Made by a program: the position numbers and the translations under genes
Shown here: in pieces, positions 7,760 to 15,904 of the stretch
Layout: the number at the start of each line of letters is the position of its first letter
Position numbering within the stretch: position 1 is the first letter of the stretch
NCBI RefSeq assembly: GCF_038397735.1
Contig: NZ_CP151635.1
Coordinates: 3,224,001-3,288,000, forward strand
DNA from: Microbacterium sp. LWH13-1.2
GTDB lineage: Bacteria > Actinomycetota > Actinomycetes > Actinomycetales > Microbacteriaceae
Direction of reading: 5' to 3'
DNA length: 64,000 bases
The notes under the pieces: generated by a model
What the model was told of the DNA's origin: nothing
Database searches by the model: none
The model's input: only the letters and a program-made list of their open reading frames with translations

Positions 7760-8296
7760 TCAGTGGCCGACCGCCGGCAGGCAGCCGCCGTCCATGATGA
7801 CGCCACCGATCTCGACCGTGAGCACGGCGGCAGAGACTTCGCCGAAGACGCAGCCGCCCGCAGGCGCGGCAGCGCCGAAGGCGACGGCCCGCTCATCGCC
7901 GAGTGTCTGGATGTCAGTGAGGCCGGCAGCCGCGATCGCGTCCTCCACGGCAGAGACAGTCACGTCTCCTGAGGTGCGGAGAGTCTCGAGCGCCGTCCGG
8001 ACCTCGTTCGCCGGCGTCTCGGCTGCGGCTCGGCTGTCTTCTGAGATGTCCACCCGATCGCGGTAGCGCTCGTTCTGGGCCATCGCGTCGTCGGGATCGT
8101 ACGGCGCGCACTCCGGCGGCAGCTCGACGCCCTCGACCTGCGGGCAGGCCGCGGTCGGGGTGGGCGATGGTGATTCGGTCGGCGCGGCCCCGAGGGGCGC
8201 AGTGCCCGCCGTCGCGCATCCCGCGAGCAGCGCCGTCGCAGCGATGACGAGAAGCAGACGCGTGCTTCTCGACCTGTCCCCCCGGATTCCGGTCAT
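7760..8296 (-). CDS. Secreted lipoprotein, unknown function
   Basis: A 178-aa protein with a basic start (RGDRSRSTR), a hydrophobic core and lipobox LLAGC, so it is lipidated at Cys26. A Pro/Thr/Ser-rich linker follows, then a domain of about 130 residues with four Cys that could form disulfides. It converges on the CDGSH gene and is divergent from the OmpR-type regulator. The 96-bp intergenic region holds the two TTCAGCG boxes, so the two-component system may also control this gene. No family recognised. Confidence 0.8.
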   Translation of the reverse strand: MTGIRGDRSRSTRLLLVIAATALLAGCATAGTAPLGAAPTESPSPTPTAACPQVEGVELPPECAPYDPDDAMAQNERYRDRVDISEDSRAAAETPANEVRTALETLRTSGDVTVSAVEDAIAAAGLTDIQTLGDERAVAFGAAAPAGGCVFGEVSAAVLTVEIGGVIMDGGCLPAVGH

Positions 8297-8353
8297 GCCT
8301 CATGCAACCACAGGGGCGCGTGCGAGCCAAGCCTCCCTGCGCGTCCGCCCCGC

Positions 8354-8371
8354 TTCAGCGCGGATTCAGCG
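8354..8371 (+). promoter_or_regulatory. Two TTCAGCG direct repeats, 11-bp period (candidate response-regulator box)
   Basis: TTCAGCG at 8354-8360 and again at 8365-8371, start-to-start exactly 11 bp, one helical turn, which is typical of OmpR/PhoB-type dimer sites. The pair ends 9 nt before CACACT, a -10-like box 6 nt before the regulator's ATG, so it sits in the -35 position. The same box family appears before the PepSY-like gene at 11761-11788. Confidence 0.6.
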
Positions 8372-8392
8372 TGCGCCCGCCACACTGGAGGA

Positions 8393-9070
8393 ATGCGGAT
8401 CCTGGTGGTTGACGACGAGGTGCGGTTGGCCGACGCCGTCCGCCGGGGGCTCGAGGCCGAGGGCTTCGCGGTCGACGTCGCGAACAACGGCGTCGACGGG
8501 CTCTGGCGTGCGCGCGAGACCCGGTACGACGCGATCGTGCTCGACCTGATGATGCCCGGCATGAGCGGGTGGAAGGTGTGCGAGGCGCTGCGCGCGGAGG
8601 AGAACTGGACGCCCGTGCTGATGCTCACCGCGAAGGACGGCGAGTGGGATCAGGTCGAGGCCCTCGAGACCGGCGCCGACGACTATGTGACCAAGCCCTT
8701 CTCGTTCGCGATCCTCGTCGCCCGCATCCGCGCCCTGGTGCGCCGCGGCGCCGTCGCCCGCCCTGCGATCCTCGAAGCCGGCGACCTGAAGCTCGACCCC
8801 TCGTCGCATCATGTCTGGCGCGGCGAGACGCCCGTGACCCTGACCGCCCGCGAGTTCGCCGTGCTCGAATACCTGATGCGCCACCGGGGTCAGGTGCTGT
8901 CGAAGCGCACGCTGATCGAGGGCGTGTGGGACGACGACTTCGACGGTGACCCGAACATCGTCGAGGTCTACGTCGGCCATCTGCGCCGCAAGCTCGACAA
9001 GCCCTTCGGTCGCGAGGCGATCGAGACCATCCGCGGTGCGGGCTACCGATTGGCGGCCGACGGTGGCTAG
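8393..9070 (+). CDS. OmpR/PhoB-family response regulator
   Basis: A 225-aa response regulator. The receiver domain (about 1-120) has the acidic pair DD at 7-8, phospho-acceptor Asp51 in VLDLMMPG, Thr in MLTAKD and Lys in YVTKPF. The C-terminal winged helix (about 130-222) has the usual LTAREFAVLEYLMRHRGQV and VYVGHLRRKLD segments. It overlaps the histidine kinase gene by 8 bp. Upstream TTCAGCG repeats suggest autoregulation. The signal is unknown, but a PepSY-like membrane protein with the same boxes is encoded 2.7 kb downstream. Confidence 0.95.
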   Translation: MRILVVDDEVRLADAVRRGLEAEGFAVDVANNGVDGLWRARETRYDAIVLDLMMPGMSGWKVCEALRAEENWTPVLMLTAKDGEWDQVEALETGADDYVTKPFSFAILVARIRALVRRGAVARPAILEAGDLKLDPSSHHVWRGETPVTLTAREFAVLEYLMRHRGQVLSKRTLIEGVWDDDFDGDPNIVEVYVGHLRRKLDKPFGREAIETIRGAGYRLAADGG

Positions 9071-10394
9071 CCGCCGCGGGAAGTCGGTGCGAGCGCGGAC
9101 GACCCTCGGCGCGACTCTCGTCGTGGCCGCCGCCCTGTTGATCGGTGCGTTCTCGTTCTACGGCATCCTGAGCTCCAGCATCCATGCCAGCGCCGAACGT
9201 GCCGCCGAGCAGCGACTCGACGAGCTGACCGAGCGCCTGGACGGCCCGGGTGGCGGCCCCGGCGGGGGCCGAGGCATCGACACTCTCGACGACGAGATCG
9301 TGCAGATCATCGGAGCTGACGGATCCGTGCGAGCAGCGAGTGAGGATGCGCGGGACGATCTCGGATCGAGCGCGCTCCCGATCGCGGACCACGCGCTCAC
9401 GGTGACGATCGACGGCACGCCGATGCTGGTCGTCTCAGACGACCTCGAGAACGACGACACTCTCGTCCTCGCCGTCTCGATCGAAGACGGGGACGAGACC
9501 CTGTCGACTGTCGTGGTGCTGCTCGCAGTCGCCGTTCCCCTCCTCCTCGTGCTCGTCGCGGTCACGACGTGGCTCGTCGTGGGCCGAGCTCTCAGACCGG
9601 TCACGCGCATCCGCCAGGAGGTCGACGGGATCACCGCCGAGCATCTGCACAATCGGGTCGAGGTCCCCGCGTCATCGGATGAGATCGCGGCGCTCGCGAT
9701 CACCATGAACCGGATGCTCGATCGCCTCGACGCCTCGGCGACGGCCCAGCGCCGGTTCGTCTCGGACGCGTCGCACGAGCTGCGCTCGCCCCTCGCGACG
9801 ATCCGCCAGCACGCCGAGCTCGCGCAGGCGCATCCGGCCACGACCAGCATCGGCGAACTCGCGGAGGTCGTCTCCGACGAGGGGCTCCGTCTGCAGGGAA
9901 TCGTCGAATCCCTGCTGCTGCTCGCTCGACTCGACGAGGGCGGCGGCACTCACGACGAGGCCGTCGATCTCGATGACCTCGCCCTCGGCGAGGCGCGGCG
10001 ACTGCGTTCACGCGGCATCGAGGTCGACAGCTCCGGCATCCGCGCGGCCCGCGTCGAGGGCGATCCGCGACTTCTCGGTCAGCTGCTGCGCAATCTCGCC
10101 GACAATGCCGCGCGGCACAGTGCCGGCCGCGTGGCCATCAGTGTGATCCCGCAGGATTCGTGGGTGTTCGTCACCGTCGAGGACGACGGAACGGGAGTGC
10201 CGCCCGACGAGCGCGAGCGCATCTTCGAGCGCTTCGTCAGGCTCGATGAGGCCCGCAGCCGGGATGCCGGAGGCAGCGGCCTCGGCCTGGCGATCGTCCA
10301 CGGCATCGCCACGGCCAGCGGCGGAACCGTGTCGGTCGACGCCTCCCGGTGGGGCGGCGCCCGGTTCGTCGTGACACTCCCCCTGTCGGTCTGA
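9063..10394 (+). CDS. Sensor histidine kinase
   Basis: A 443-aa membrane kinase starting at GTG 9063, overlapping the regulator stop by 8 bp. Order: helix 1 (about 13-36), an extracytoplasmic sensor of about 110 residues with a GPGGGPGGGRG loop and many acidic residues, helix 2 (about 150-172), HAMP (GRALRPVTRIRQEV onward), HisKA with the phosphorylated His238 in DASHELRSPLATIRQH, and HATPase_c with N box (LRNLADNAARH), DDGTGVP and GGSGLGLAIV. It is the cognate kinase of the preceding regulator. The acidic sensor could bind cations or cationic peptides; this is inference. Confidence 0.95.
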   Translation: MASRRGKSVRARTTLGATLVVAAALLIGAFSFYGILSSSIHASAERAAEQRLDELTERLDGPGGGPGGGRGIDTLDDEIVQIIGADGSVRAASEDARDDLGSSALPIADHALTVTIDGTPMLVVSDDLENDDTLVLAVSIEDGDETLSTVVVLLAVAVPLLLVLVAVTTWLVVGRALRPVTRIRQEVDGITAEHLHNRVEVPASSDEIAALAITMNRMLDRLDASATAQRRFVSDASHELRSPLATIRQHAELAQAHPATTSIGELAEVVSDEGLRLQGIVESLLLLARLDEGGGTHDEAVDLDDLALGEARRLRSRGIEVDSSGIRAARVEGDPRLLGQLLRNLADNAARHSAGRVAISVIPQDSWVFVTVEDDGTGVPPDERERIFERFVRLDEARSRDAGGSGLGLAIVHGIATASGGTVSVDASRWGGARFVVTLPLSV

Positions 10395-10446
10395 GCCGAC
10401 CCGGCGGCCGGGAGCCACGGCAGCGGGGCGTGGGAGCATGGTGGAC

Positions 10447-11730
10447 ATGCAGACCCCCATGATCGACTACCTCAACCTGCTGCTCGAGTCGTGCGGGGAA
10501 GATGCCGGTGAGGTCGCCTCGTACATCCCCGAGCTCGCCCACGCCGACCCCGATCGGCTCGCGATCGCGGTGGCGACGCTCGACGGCGAGATCTATGTCG
10601 CCGGGGATGCCGACGTGGAATTCACGATCCAGTCGATCTCGAAGCCGTTCACGTATGCGCTCGCGATCGCCGACCAGGGCCTCGACGGCGTGCTCGAGCG
10701 GATCGACGTCGAACCCTCGGGAGACGCGTTCAACGAGATCTCCCTCGAGCCCGAGACCGGTCGCCCCCGCAACCCGATGATCAACGCGGGTGCGATCGCC
10801 GCGCACGCGCTCGTGCAGGGCGCCGATGCGGATGCTCGGACGGAGCGCATCCTCGACCTCTACAGCCGCCTCGCGGGTCGCCGGCTCTCGATCGCAGAGG
10901 ACGTCTTCGAGTCCGAGCTGGCATCCGCCGACCGCAACATGGCGCTCGCGTACATGTTGCGCACGGTCGGCACTCTCGATGCCGACCCCGCCGACGTCGT
11001 GCGCGGCTACACGAGGCAATGCTCGGTGTCGGTCTCGGTGCGCGACCTCGCCCGCATGGGGTCGGTGCTCGCCGCCGGGGGCCGGACGTCAGACGGTGAA
11101 CAGGTGATCGACCCCGCCATCAACCGCCAGGTGCTCAGCGTCATGACCACGTGCGGAATGTACGACTCGGCGGGCGATTGGCTCACCTCGGTCGGGATCC
11201 CCGCCAAGAGCGGCGTCGCGGGCGGCCTGATGGGGGTGCTGCCCGGTCAGGTCGGCATCGCCGTGTTCTCGCCCCGACTCGACCCGCACGGCAACAGCAC
11301 CCGTGGTGTGCGCATGTTCGAGCGCATGAACCACGATCTCGGCCTGCACCTGATGACCTCGACGGACGTGGCCCGCTCCGTGTCGCGCCGGGTCGAGCAC
11401 GACGGCGCCCCCGTGCACGAGATCGCCGGCGACCTGCACTTCATGGAGGCCGAGCGCGTGCTGCGGGGATTCGCGGAAGAGCCCGAGGGCGACGACCCCG
11501 TGATCGTCGACCTCGACCGGGTGCAGCGCGCCAACGACATCGCCAAGCGGATGCTGCTCGAAGGCGTCCGCCGCCTGCACCTCGACGGACATGACGTGCG
11601 GATCGTCGACCCGTGGGGCGTGCTCGGCAGTGCGGAGACCGGGACGGGCGAGCTTGTGCACGGCGAGCAGGCGCACGGAGGCTACATCCCCGCATCCTTC
11701 CCCGACGTCGCGAGCGCGATCCGCGGTTGA
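10447..11730 (+). CDS. glsA: Glutaminase with C-terminal STAS domain
   Basis: A 427-aa serine-dependent glutaminase that converts glutamine to glutamate and ammonia. The catalytic SxxK pair is Ser63/Lys66 in FTIQSISKPF. NPMINAGAI, RNMALAYMLR, the Tyr in DVVRGYTRQCS and IPAKSGVAGG complete the family motifs. After about residue 330 comes a STAS-like domain (VIVDLDRVQRAND...LHLDGHDVRIVD), a fusion seen in many actinobacterial glutaminases. ATG 10447 gives the family-like start MQTPMIDYLN with GGGAG upstream; ATG 10438 is the alternative. A short CCTGAAG/CTTCAGG dyad follows. Confidence 0.95.
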   Translation: MQTPMIDYLNLLLESCGEDAGEVASYIPELAHADPDRLAIAVATLDGEIYVAGDADVEFTIQSISKPFTYALAIADQGLDGVLERIDVEPSGDAFNEISLEPETGRPRNPMINAGAIAAHALVQGADADARTERILDLYSRLAGRRLSIAEDVFESELASADRNMALAYMLRTVGTLDADPADVVRGYTRQCSVSVSVRDLARMGSVLAAGGRTSDGEQVIDPAINRQVLSVMTTCGMYDSAGDWLTSVGIPAKSGVAGGLMGVLPGQVGIAVFSPRLDPHGNSTRGVRMFERMNHDLGLHLMTSTDVARSVSRRVEHDGAPVHEIAGDLHFMEAERVLRGFAEEPEGDDPVIVDLDRVQRANDIAKRMLLEGVRRLHLDGHDVRIVDPWGVLGSAETGTGELVHGEQAHGGYIPASFPDVASAIRG

Positions 11731-11748
11731 TTGATATGTCGGCTCCTT

Positions 11749-11766
11749 CCTGAAGATCGCTTCAGG
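11749..11766 (+). terminator. Short dyad after glsA
   Basis: CCTGAAG (11749-11755), ATCG loop, CTTCAGG (11760-11766). It may be a weak terminator of glsA. Because its right arm is also the first TTCAG box before the PepSY-like gene, it could instead be part of that operator. Confidence 0.35.
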
Positions 11767-11788
11767 AGGCTTCAGGGTGGCTTCAGCG
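11761..11788 (+). promoter_or_regulatory. Three TTCAG direct repeats, 10-11 bp period
   Basis: TTCAGGA (11761), TTCAGGG (11771) and TTCAGCG (11782), each preceded by GC, spaced 10 and 11 bp. The last copy equals the TTCAGCG boxes before the response regulator at 8354 and 8365. The array ends 21 bp before the ATG of the PepSY-like gene, which is thus a predicted member of the regulator's regulon. Confidence 0.55.
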
Positions 11789-11809
11789 CCCCCGCGAGAG
11801 CATCGAGAC

Positions 11810-12646
11810 ATGAACGACAAGAACCCGACCCCCGACCAGACGCCCGAGAACATCCCGTCGAACCCGACCCCGCCGGCGCCGCCCGCACCGCCCGCACCTC
11901 AGGCGACTCCCGCTCCGGCATCCGAGGCGGAGACCGTCCCCGTCGCACCGCTCGCCGCTGACGCGACGGCCGCTCCGGCAGCCCCCGCCAAGCCCGGACG
12001 CAAGCGCGCGCTCCTGATCGGCGGCGGAATCGCCGCGGCCGTCGTCCTCGTCGGAGGCGGCGTGGCCTTGGGCGCTGCCGTCGGCGACGAGTTCGGTGAC
12101 GACGACGACCGCCCGTCGGTCTCCGACGGCCCGCGCGGAGATGCGGACGACCGTGGAGGCCAGCCCGGCGACGACCGCGACGACGATGGCGACCAGCAGG
12201 GCGCACCCCAGGGCGGTGGCCCGGTGACCGACATCGGCACCGATTCGGCCGACGATCTCGTCGCGATCGCGGATGCCGCCCGTGGAGCGGCCGAGGGCGA
12301 TGTCACGTCGATCGACGCGAAGCGCGACGGCACGTGGGAGGTCCAGCTGACCGCCGCCAACGGAAGCGAGACCGAGGTGCGAGTGGATGCAGACCTCGCG
12401 GCCACCGTCGTCTCGACCGAGCAGGACGACGACGACTCCGCCCCTGCCCACACGCTCGACGAGGCGGCCATCCGCGCACTCGTCGACGCCGCGCTGGCTG
12501 AGGCCGACGGCATGATCACCGACCTCGACGCCGACAACGATGAGGTCAGCCCCTACGACGCGTCGGTGCTCACGAGCGACCGCCGCTCGATCGACATCGA
12601 CTTCAGCGCCGACTTCGCCGTCGTCGGCACCGACATCGACGACTGA
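11810..12646 (+). CDS. PepSY-like membrane protein with acidic extracytoplasmic domain
   Basis: A 278-aa protein: Pro/Ala-rich cytoplasmic N-terminus (about 1-60, with PPAPPAPPAP), one membrane helix (ALLIGGGIAAAVVLVGGGVA, about 66-88), an Asp/Gly-rich stretch (DDDDRPSVSDG..., about 95-140), then a PepSY-like unit (AIADAARGAAEGDVTSIDAK, then EVQL and EVRVD) and a degenerate second one. PepSY domains often bind or inhibit extracytoplasmic enzymes and accompany two-component systems. Start ATG 11810 is chosen over 11777, which would overlap the TTCAG array. The array suggests control by the OmpR-type regulator at 8393. Confidence 0.8.
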   Translation: MNDKNPTPDQTPENIPSNPTPPAPPAPPAPQATPAPASEAETVPVAPLAADATAAPAAPAKPGRKRALLIGGGIAAAVVLVGGGVALGAAVGDEFGDDDDRPSVSDGPRGDADDRGGQPGDDRDDDGDQQGAPQGGGPVTDIGTDSADDLVAIADAARGAAEGDVTSIDAKRDGTWEVQLTAANGSETEVRVDADLAATVVSTEQDDDDSAPAHTLDEAAIRALVDAALAEADGMITDLDADNDEVSPYDASVLTSDRRSIDIDFSADFAVVGTDIDD

Positions 12647-12664
12647 ACGACCCGCGTCGTTCCT

Positions 12665-12696
12665 CGAGCCGTCGGCCCCACGGGGTCGGCGGCTCG
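12665..12696 (+). terminator. Terminator hairpin after the PepSY-like gene
   Basis: CGAGCCGTCGGCCC (12665-12678) pairs with GGGTCGGCGGCTCG (12683-12696) over 14 positions with two G-U pairs and a 4-nt loop, 18 bp after the stop codon. No T tract. Confidence 0.65.
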
Positions 12697-12808
12697 ACGC
12701 GTCTGCGACGAGTTCGGCATTCTCGCATCATGATCCGTCCACCGCGCAGTCTCTCTAGGTGGGTACGGTCTCGATCGCAGACCGCAGATGCTGTCGTCAG
12801 GGGAATCC

Positions 12809-13111
12809 ATGCCGGTCACGGTGCACACGAACTTCCACACTCCCGCGCAGGCGGACTCCGTCGTGCGGGTGCTGCAGCAGCTCACGACGGAGCTGAAACA
12901 CGTCGAGTGGAGGGTCTGCGATCACCGCTCTGTGTCCTTCAGCACACGCCGGACGCTGTTCGCGGGGCCCGCCGACGTGAGGGTCGTCGCGACTCCGATG
13001 TCCGAGGGCGGATCCGACGTGCGGATCGCGCTTCAGTCGCCGACCCGTCGCCGGACGACCTCGACGGCGGCCGACCGGCTCAGCCAGCGGATCCAGCGGG
13101 CGCTCGGCTGA
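12809..13111 (+). CDS. Hypothetical protein (100 aa)
   Basis: ATG 12809 follows AGGGGA at a 4-nt spacing and opens a 100-codon frame, MPVTVHTNFHTPAQADSVVR at the start and LSQRIQRALG at the end. Predicted alternating strands and helices, no membrane segment and one Cys suggest a small cytoplasmic alpha/beta protein. I recognise no family. It lies between the PepSY-like gene's terminator and the S4-domain gene, all on the same strand. Confidence 0.6.
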   Translation: MPVTVHTNFHTPAQADSVVRVLQQLTTELKHVEWRVCDHRSVSFSTRRTLFAGPADVRVVATPMSEGGSDVRIALQSPTRRRTTSTAADRLSQRIQRALG

Positions 13112-13160
13112 AGTCGAGCCACTGCGAAGATCCCGCGCCCGGCCGACCTCATCCGGCGGC

Positions 13161-13166
13161 TACGAT
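13161..13166 (+). promoter_or_regulatory. -10 box of a leaderless promoter (S4 gene)
   Basis: TACGAT ends 7 nt before ATG 13174, placing the transcription start at or next to the start codon. No Shine-Dalgarno sequence is present. Confidence 0.55.
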
Positions 13167-13173
13167 TTCAGTC

Positions 13174-13401
13174 ATGACGAATTCCGGCCGAATCGACGAC
13201 GTCTCCATCGGCGGAGAGATGATCCGCCTCGGCCAGTTCCTGAAGTTCTCGGGGCTCCTCGACTCCGGCGGCAACGCCAAGGAGGTCGTGATCGACGGAT
13301 TCGTGAGGGTGAACGACGAGGTCGATCGTCGCCGAGGCCGTCAGCTGCACGACGGCGACCTGGTCACCTTCGAGGGCCGAACGGTGCGCGTCCGCCCCTG
13401 A
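13174..13401 (+). CDS. S4-domain RNA-binding protein (YaaA/RqcP-like)
   Basis: A 75-aa protein that is essentially one S4 RNA-binding domain: IRLGQFLKFSGLLDSGGNAK, then VIDGFVRVNDEVDRRRGRQL and the closing GDLVTFEGRTVRV. Small stand-alone S4 proteins of this type bind structured RNA, such as rRNA or peptidyl-tRNA on ribosomes. The gene appears leaderless, with TACGAT 7 nt before ATG. It converges closely on the RibD-like reductase gene. Confidence 0.85.
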   Translation: MTNSGRIDDVSIGGEMIRLGQFLKFSGLLDSGGNAKEVVIDGFVRVNDEVDRRRGRQLHDGDLVTFEGRTVRVRP

Positions 13402-13416
13402 CGCCGGACTTTCCGG

Positions 13417-13974
13417 TCACCGCCGCGTCGCGTAGCGCAGGAACATCACACCGCTGCCGAACCGGCGATCCTCGAGCAGTTCGAGGTCGACGTGCACGCC
13501 CTCGGGAAAGAACGGCCTTCCCCCGCCGACGATCCCCGGACCGATGAACAGACCGAACTCGTCGACCAGTCCGGCCCGGATCGCCTCGCCCGCGAGCGTC
13601 GGACCGTCGACCGTCAGATCACTGTCGGACTCGGCCTTCCAGCGTTCGACCACCTCGGGGTCGAAGGAGCGCTCGAGACGGGTGCGCTCACTCGAGACCT
13701 CCGCGAGAGTCGTCGAGAAGACGACCTTGTCGGCAGCCTGCCACACGCGCGCGTAATCGATCCCCACCTGCGGCTGATCGGGTTCGAGGTGCGCGGTCTC
13801 CCAGTAGACCATCGTCTCGTACATGCGCCGCCCATAGAGGTAGGTGCCGACATCGGCGAACTGTCTGTTGATGAAGTCGTGCAGCTCCTCGTCGAGCGCC
13901 CAGTCGAACCCGCCATCGGGCCCGCTGACGTAGCCGTCGAGCGACGTGATCATGGAGTAGATGAGTCGGCCCAT
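13417..13974 (-). CDS. Dihydrofolate reductase-family (RibD C-terminal domain) protein
   Basis: A 185-aa protein of the RibD-C/DHFR-like fold. The start IYSMITSLDGYVSGPDGGFD is the classic N-terminal signature, followed by YLYGRRMYETM and the C-terminal VDEFGLFIGPGIVGGGRPFF. Such stand-alone reductases bind NADPH. The true substrate is generally unknown, and they are not the folate DHFR. Start ATG 13974. Confidence 0.88.
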   Translation of the reverse strand: MGRLIYSMITSLDGYVSGPDGGFDWALDEELHDFINRQFADVGTYLYGRRMYETMVYWETAHLEPDQPQVGIDYARVWQAADKVVFSTTLAEVSSERTRLERSFDPEVVERWKAESDSDLTVDGPTLAGEAIRAGLVDEFGLFIGPGIVGGGRPFFPEGVHVDLELLEDRRFGSGVMFLRYATRR

Positions 13975-14122
13975 GCGGCGAGGCTACTCCCGACCGTCGA
14001 GCGGATCGACCCCTTCCCGGTTCCTTAGCGACCAGTCCCGCGAGGCGCAAGGCGCTGGTCGAGATCGCGATGTCGACGCACGCTGGAGGCATACCCCAGA
14101 CCCGCTACCGAGAGGAACCCCC

Positions 14123-15019
14123 ATGTCTCGTGACCAGTACACCTTCGTCAATCCCGCCGAGCTCTACTCCGACATCGAGCCCGAGAAGCAGCACACGCCC
14201 GAGCCGGGGCTCGACGCAGATCTCGCCCCGAAGGCCGACCTCGGCGAGGACAGCTACCGCGGCACCGGCCGCCTGACCGGCCGCAAGGCGCTCATCACCG
14301 GCGGCGACTCCGGCATCGGAGCGGCCACCGCGATCGCCTTCGCCCGTGAGGGTGCGGATGTGGCGCTCTCGTACCTTCCGGCCGAGGAAGAGGATGCGGC
14401 GCGCATCGCCGGAATCCTGCGCGACGCCGGCGCCACCGTGGCGCAGATCCCCGGCGATCTGCGCGACCCCGAGTACTGCCGCACGCTCGTCGCCGAAGCG
14501 GTCGGAGCGCTGGGCGGCCTCGACATCCTCGTCAACAACGGCGGCAAGCAGGTCTATCAGGAGTCGCTCGCCGACATCACCGACGAGCAGTTCGATGACA
14601 CCTTCAAGACCAACGTGTACGCGATGTTCTGGATCACGAAGGCGGCGCTCCCGCACCTTCCGGCAGGTTCCGCGATCATCAACACGACGTCTATCCAGGC
14701 GTACTCGCCCTCGGACATCCTCGTCGACTACGCCTCGACGAAGGCGACCATCAACGCGTTCACGAAGGGCCTCGCACAGCAGCTCGCGCCGAAGGGCATT
14801 CGTGTGAACGCCGTGGCGCCGGGTCCGATCTGGACGCCGCTGCAGCCCAGCGACGGACAGCCGCAGGAGAAGCTCGAGGAGTTCGGCGAGAACACGCCGC
14901 TCGGCCGCATGGGTCAGCCCGCCGAGCTCGCCCCCGCGTACGTGTTCCTCGCCTCCGCGGAGTCGAGCTACGTCGCCGGCGAGACGCTCAACGTCAACGG
15001 CGGTATGCCGACCCCGTGA
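14123..15019 (+). CDS. SDR family oxidoreductase (YghA-like)
   Basis: A 298-aa short-chain dehydrogenase. A polar N-terminal extension of about 45 residues precedes the cofactor motif TGGDSGIGAA at about 54-63. NNGG lies near 135, the catalytic Ser is in INTTSIQAYSPS, and YASTK supplies Tyr and Lys. The closing VAGETLNVNGGMP is standard. The extension plus TGGDSGIG places it with the YghA/general stress SDRs found with other stress genes. Start ATG 14123 has AGAGGAA upstream. A very strong terminator follows. Confidence 0.92.
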   Translation: MSRDQYTFVNPAELYSDIEPEKQHTPEPGLDADLAPKADLGEDSYRGTGRLTGRKALITGGDSGIGAATAIAFAREGADVALSYLPAEEEDAARIAGILRDAGATVAQIPGDLRDPEYCRTLVAEAVGALGGLDILVNNGGKQVYQESLADITDEQFDDTFKTNVYAMFWITKAALPHLPAGSAIINTTSIQAYSPSDILVDYASTKATINAFTKGLAQQLAPKGIRVNAVAPGPIWTPLQPSDGQPQEKLEEFGENTPLGRMGQPAELAPAYVFLASAESSYVAGETLNVNGGMPTP

Positions 15020-15030
15020 GCCGAGAAGTG

Positions 15031-15067
15031 CGAACGCCCCGCCCGAGACGATCGGGCGGGGCGTTCG
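15031..15067 (+). terminator. Strong terminator after the SDR gene
   Basis: CGAACGCCCCGCCCGA (15031-15046) and TCGGGCGGGGCGTTCG (15052-15067) form a perfect 16-bp stem with a 5-nt loop, 11 bp after the stop codon. Confidence 0.85.
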
Positions 15068-15118
15068 TGCGCGCGGCACTCCTTCGCCGATGTCAGCGCC
15101 GCAAGGCAATATGTCGGT

Positions 15119-15904
15119 ATGGCAGATGGATACGACCACGATTTCCTTCCGACGCCCATTCCTCTGCCGCAGCCGACGCAGGATGCGACCGAGCTGACCT
15201 ACCCGCGCTTCACGGTGCTGCTCGACACTGCCCGCCGCCTGGCGGTCGTGACGGGTGTGAACATCGACGGAGCGCTGCTGCGCGATCTGCCGCGCACCGG
15301 CGAGTGGCGTCTCGACCCCCGGGTCGCCGCCGATCTGCAGACCGGCCCCGAGGTGTACTCACGCAACGACCTCGACCGCGGACACCTCGTGCGACGGCGC
15401 GACCCGGGCTGGGGCGATGTCGCCGACGCCCGGGCGGCGACCGAAGCCACGTTCTTCTATCCGAATGCGGCTCCGCAGGCGGCCGGGTTCAATCAGTCGA
15501 AAGAGCTCTGGCTGGGTCTCGAAGACCATGTGATCGAATACGCCGAGACCACCGATCAGTGCGTCTCGGTCTTCACCGCGCCCGTGCTGGCGGACGACGA
15601 TCCCACATATCGCGGCATCCGCATCCCCCTCCGGTTCTGGAAAGTGGCCGCGTGGCAGGGGCCCGACGGCCCGGCATCCGCCGGTTTCATCCTCGACCAG
15701 ACCGACCTCGTGGAGACCAGCCGCGGCCTGCTCGCCGCGCCGCCTCTGGGTGCCTTCCGCACGTTCCAGGTTCCGGTCGCCGAGATCGCACGGATCACCG
15801 GCGTCGACGTGGGGGCACTCGGCGACGCCGATGTGCTGCGTCGAGGGAGCATCCGGCCCACGGAGTGGATCTCCCTGACCTCCTCGGACGACATCGCGCT
15901 CTGA
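15119..15904 (+). CDS. DNA/RNA non-specific endonuclease (NUC1 family)
   Basis: A 261-aa beta-beta-alpha-metal nuclease. The catalytic motif is NDLDRGHLVRRRD at about residues 82-94, and TFFYPNAAPQAAGFNQSKELW supplies the metal-binding Asn and the family's N-x-x-PQ...N pattern. No signal peptide is visible, so the protein appears cytoplasmic as called. The ribosome site is weak. Its last 349 bp are overlapped by the antisense tail of the convergent membrane-protein gene, and no terminator separates them. Confidence 0.9.
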   Translation: MADGYDHDFLPTPIPLPQPTQDATELTYPRFTVLLDTARRLAVVTGVNIDGALLRDLPRTGEWRLDPRVAADLQTGPEVYSRNDLDRGHLVRRRDPGWGDVADARAATEATFFYPNAAPQAAGFNQSKELWLGLEDHVIEYAETTDQCVSVFTAPVLADDDPTYRGIRIPLRFWKVAAWQGPDGPASAGFILDQTDLVETSRGLLAAPPLGAFRTFQVPVAEIARITGVDVGALGDADVLRRGSIRPTEWISLTSSDDIAL

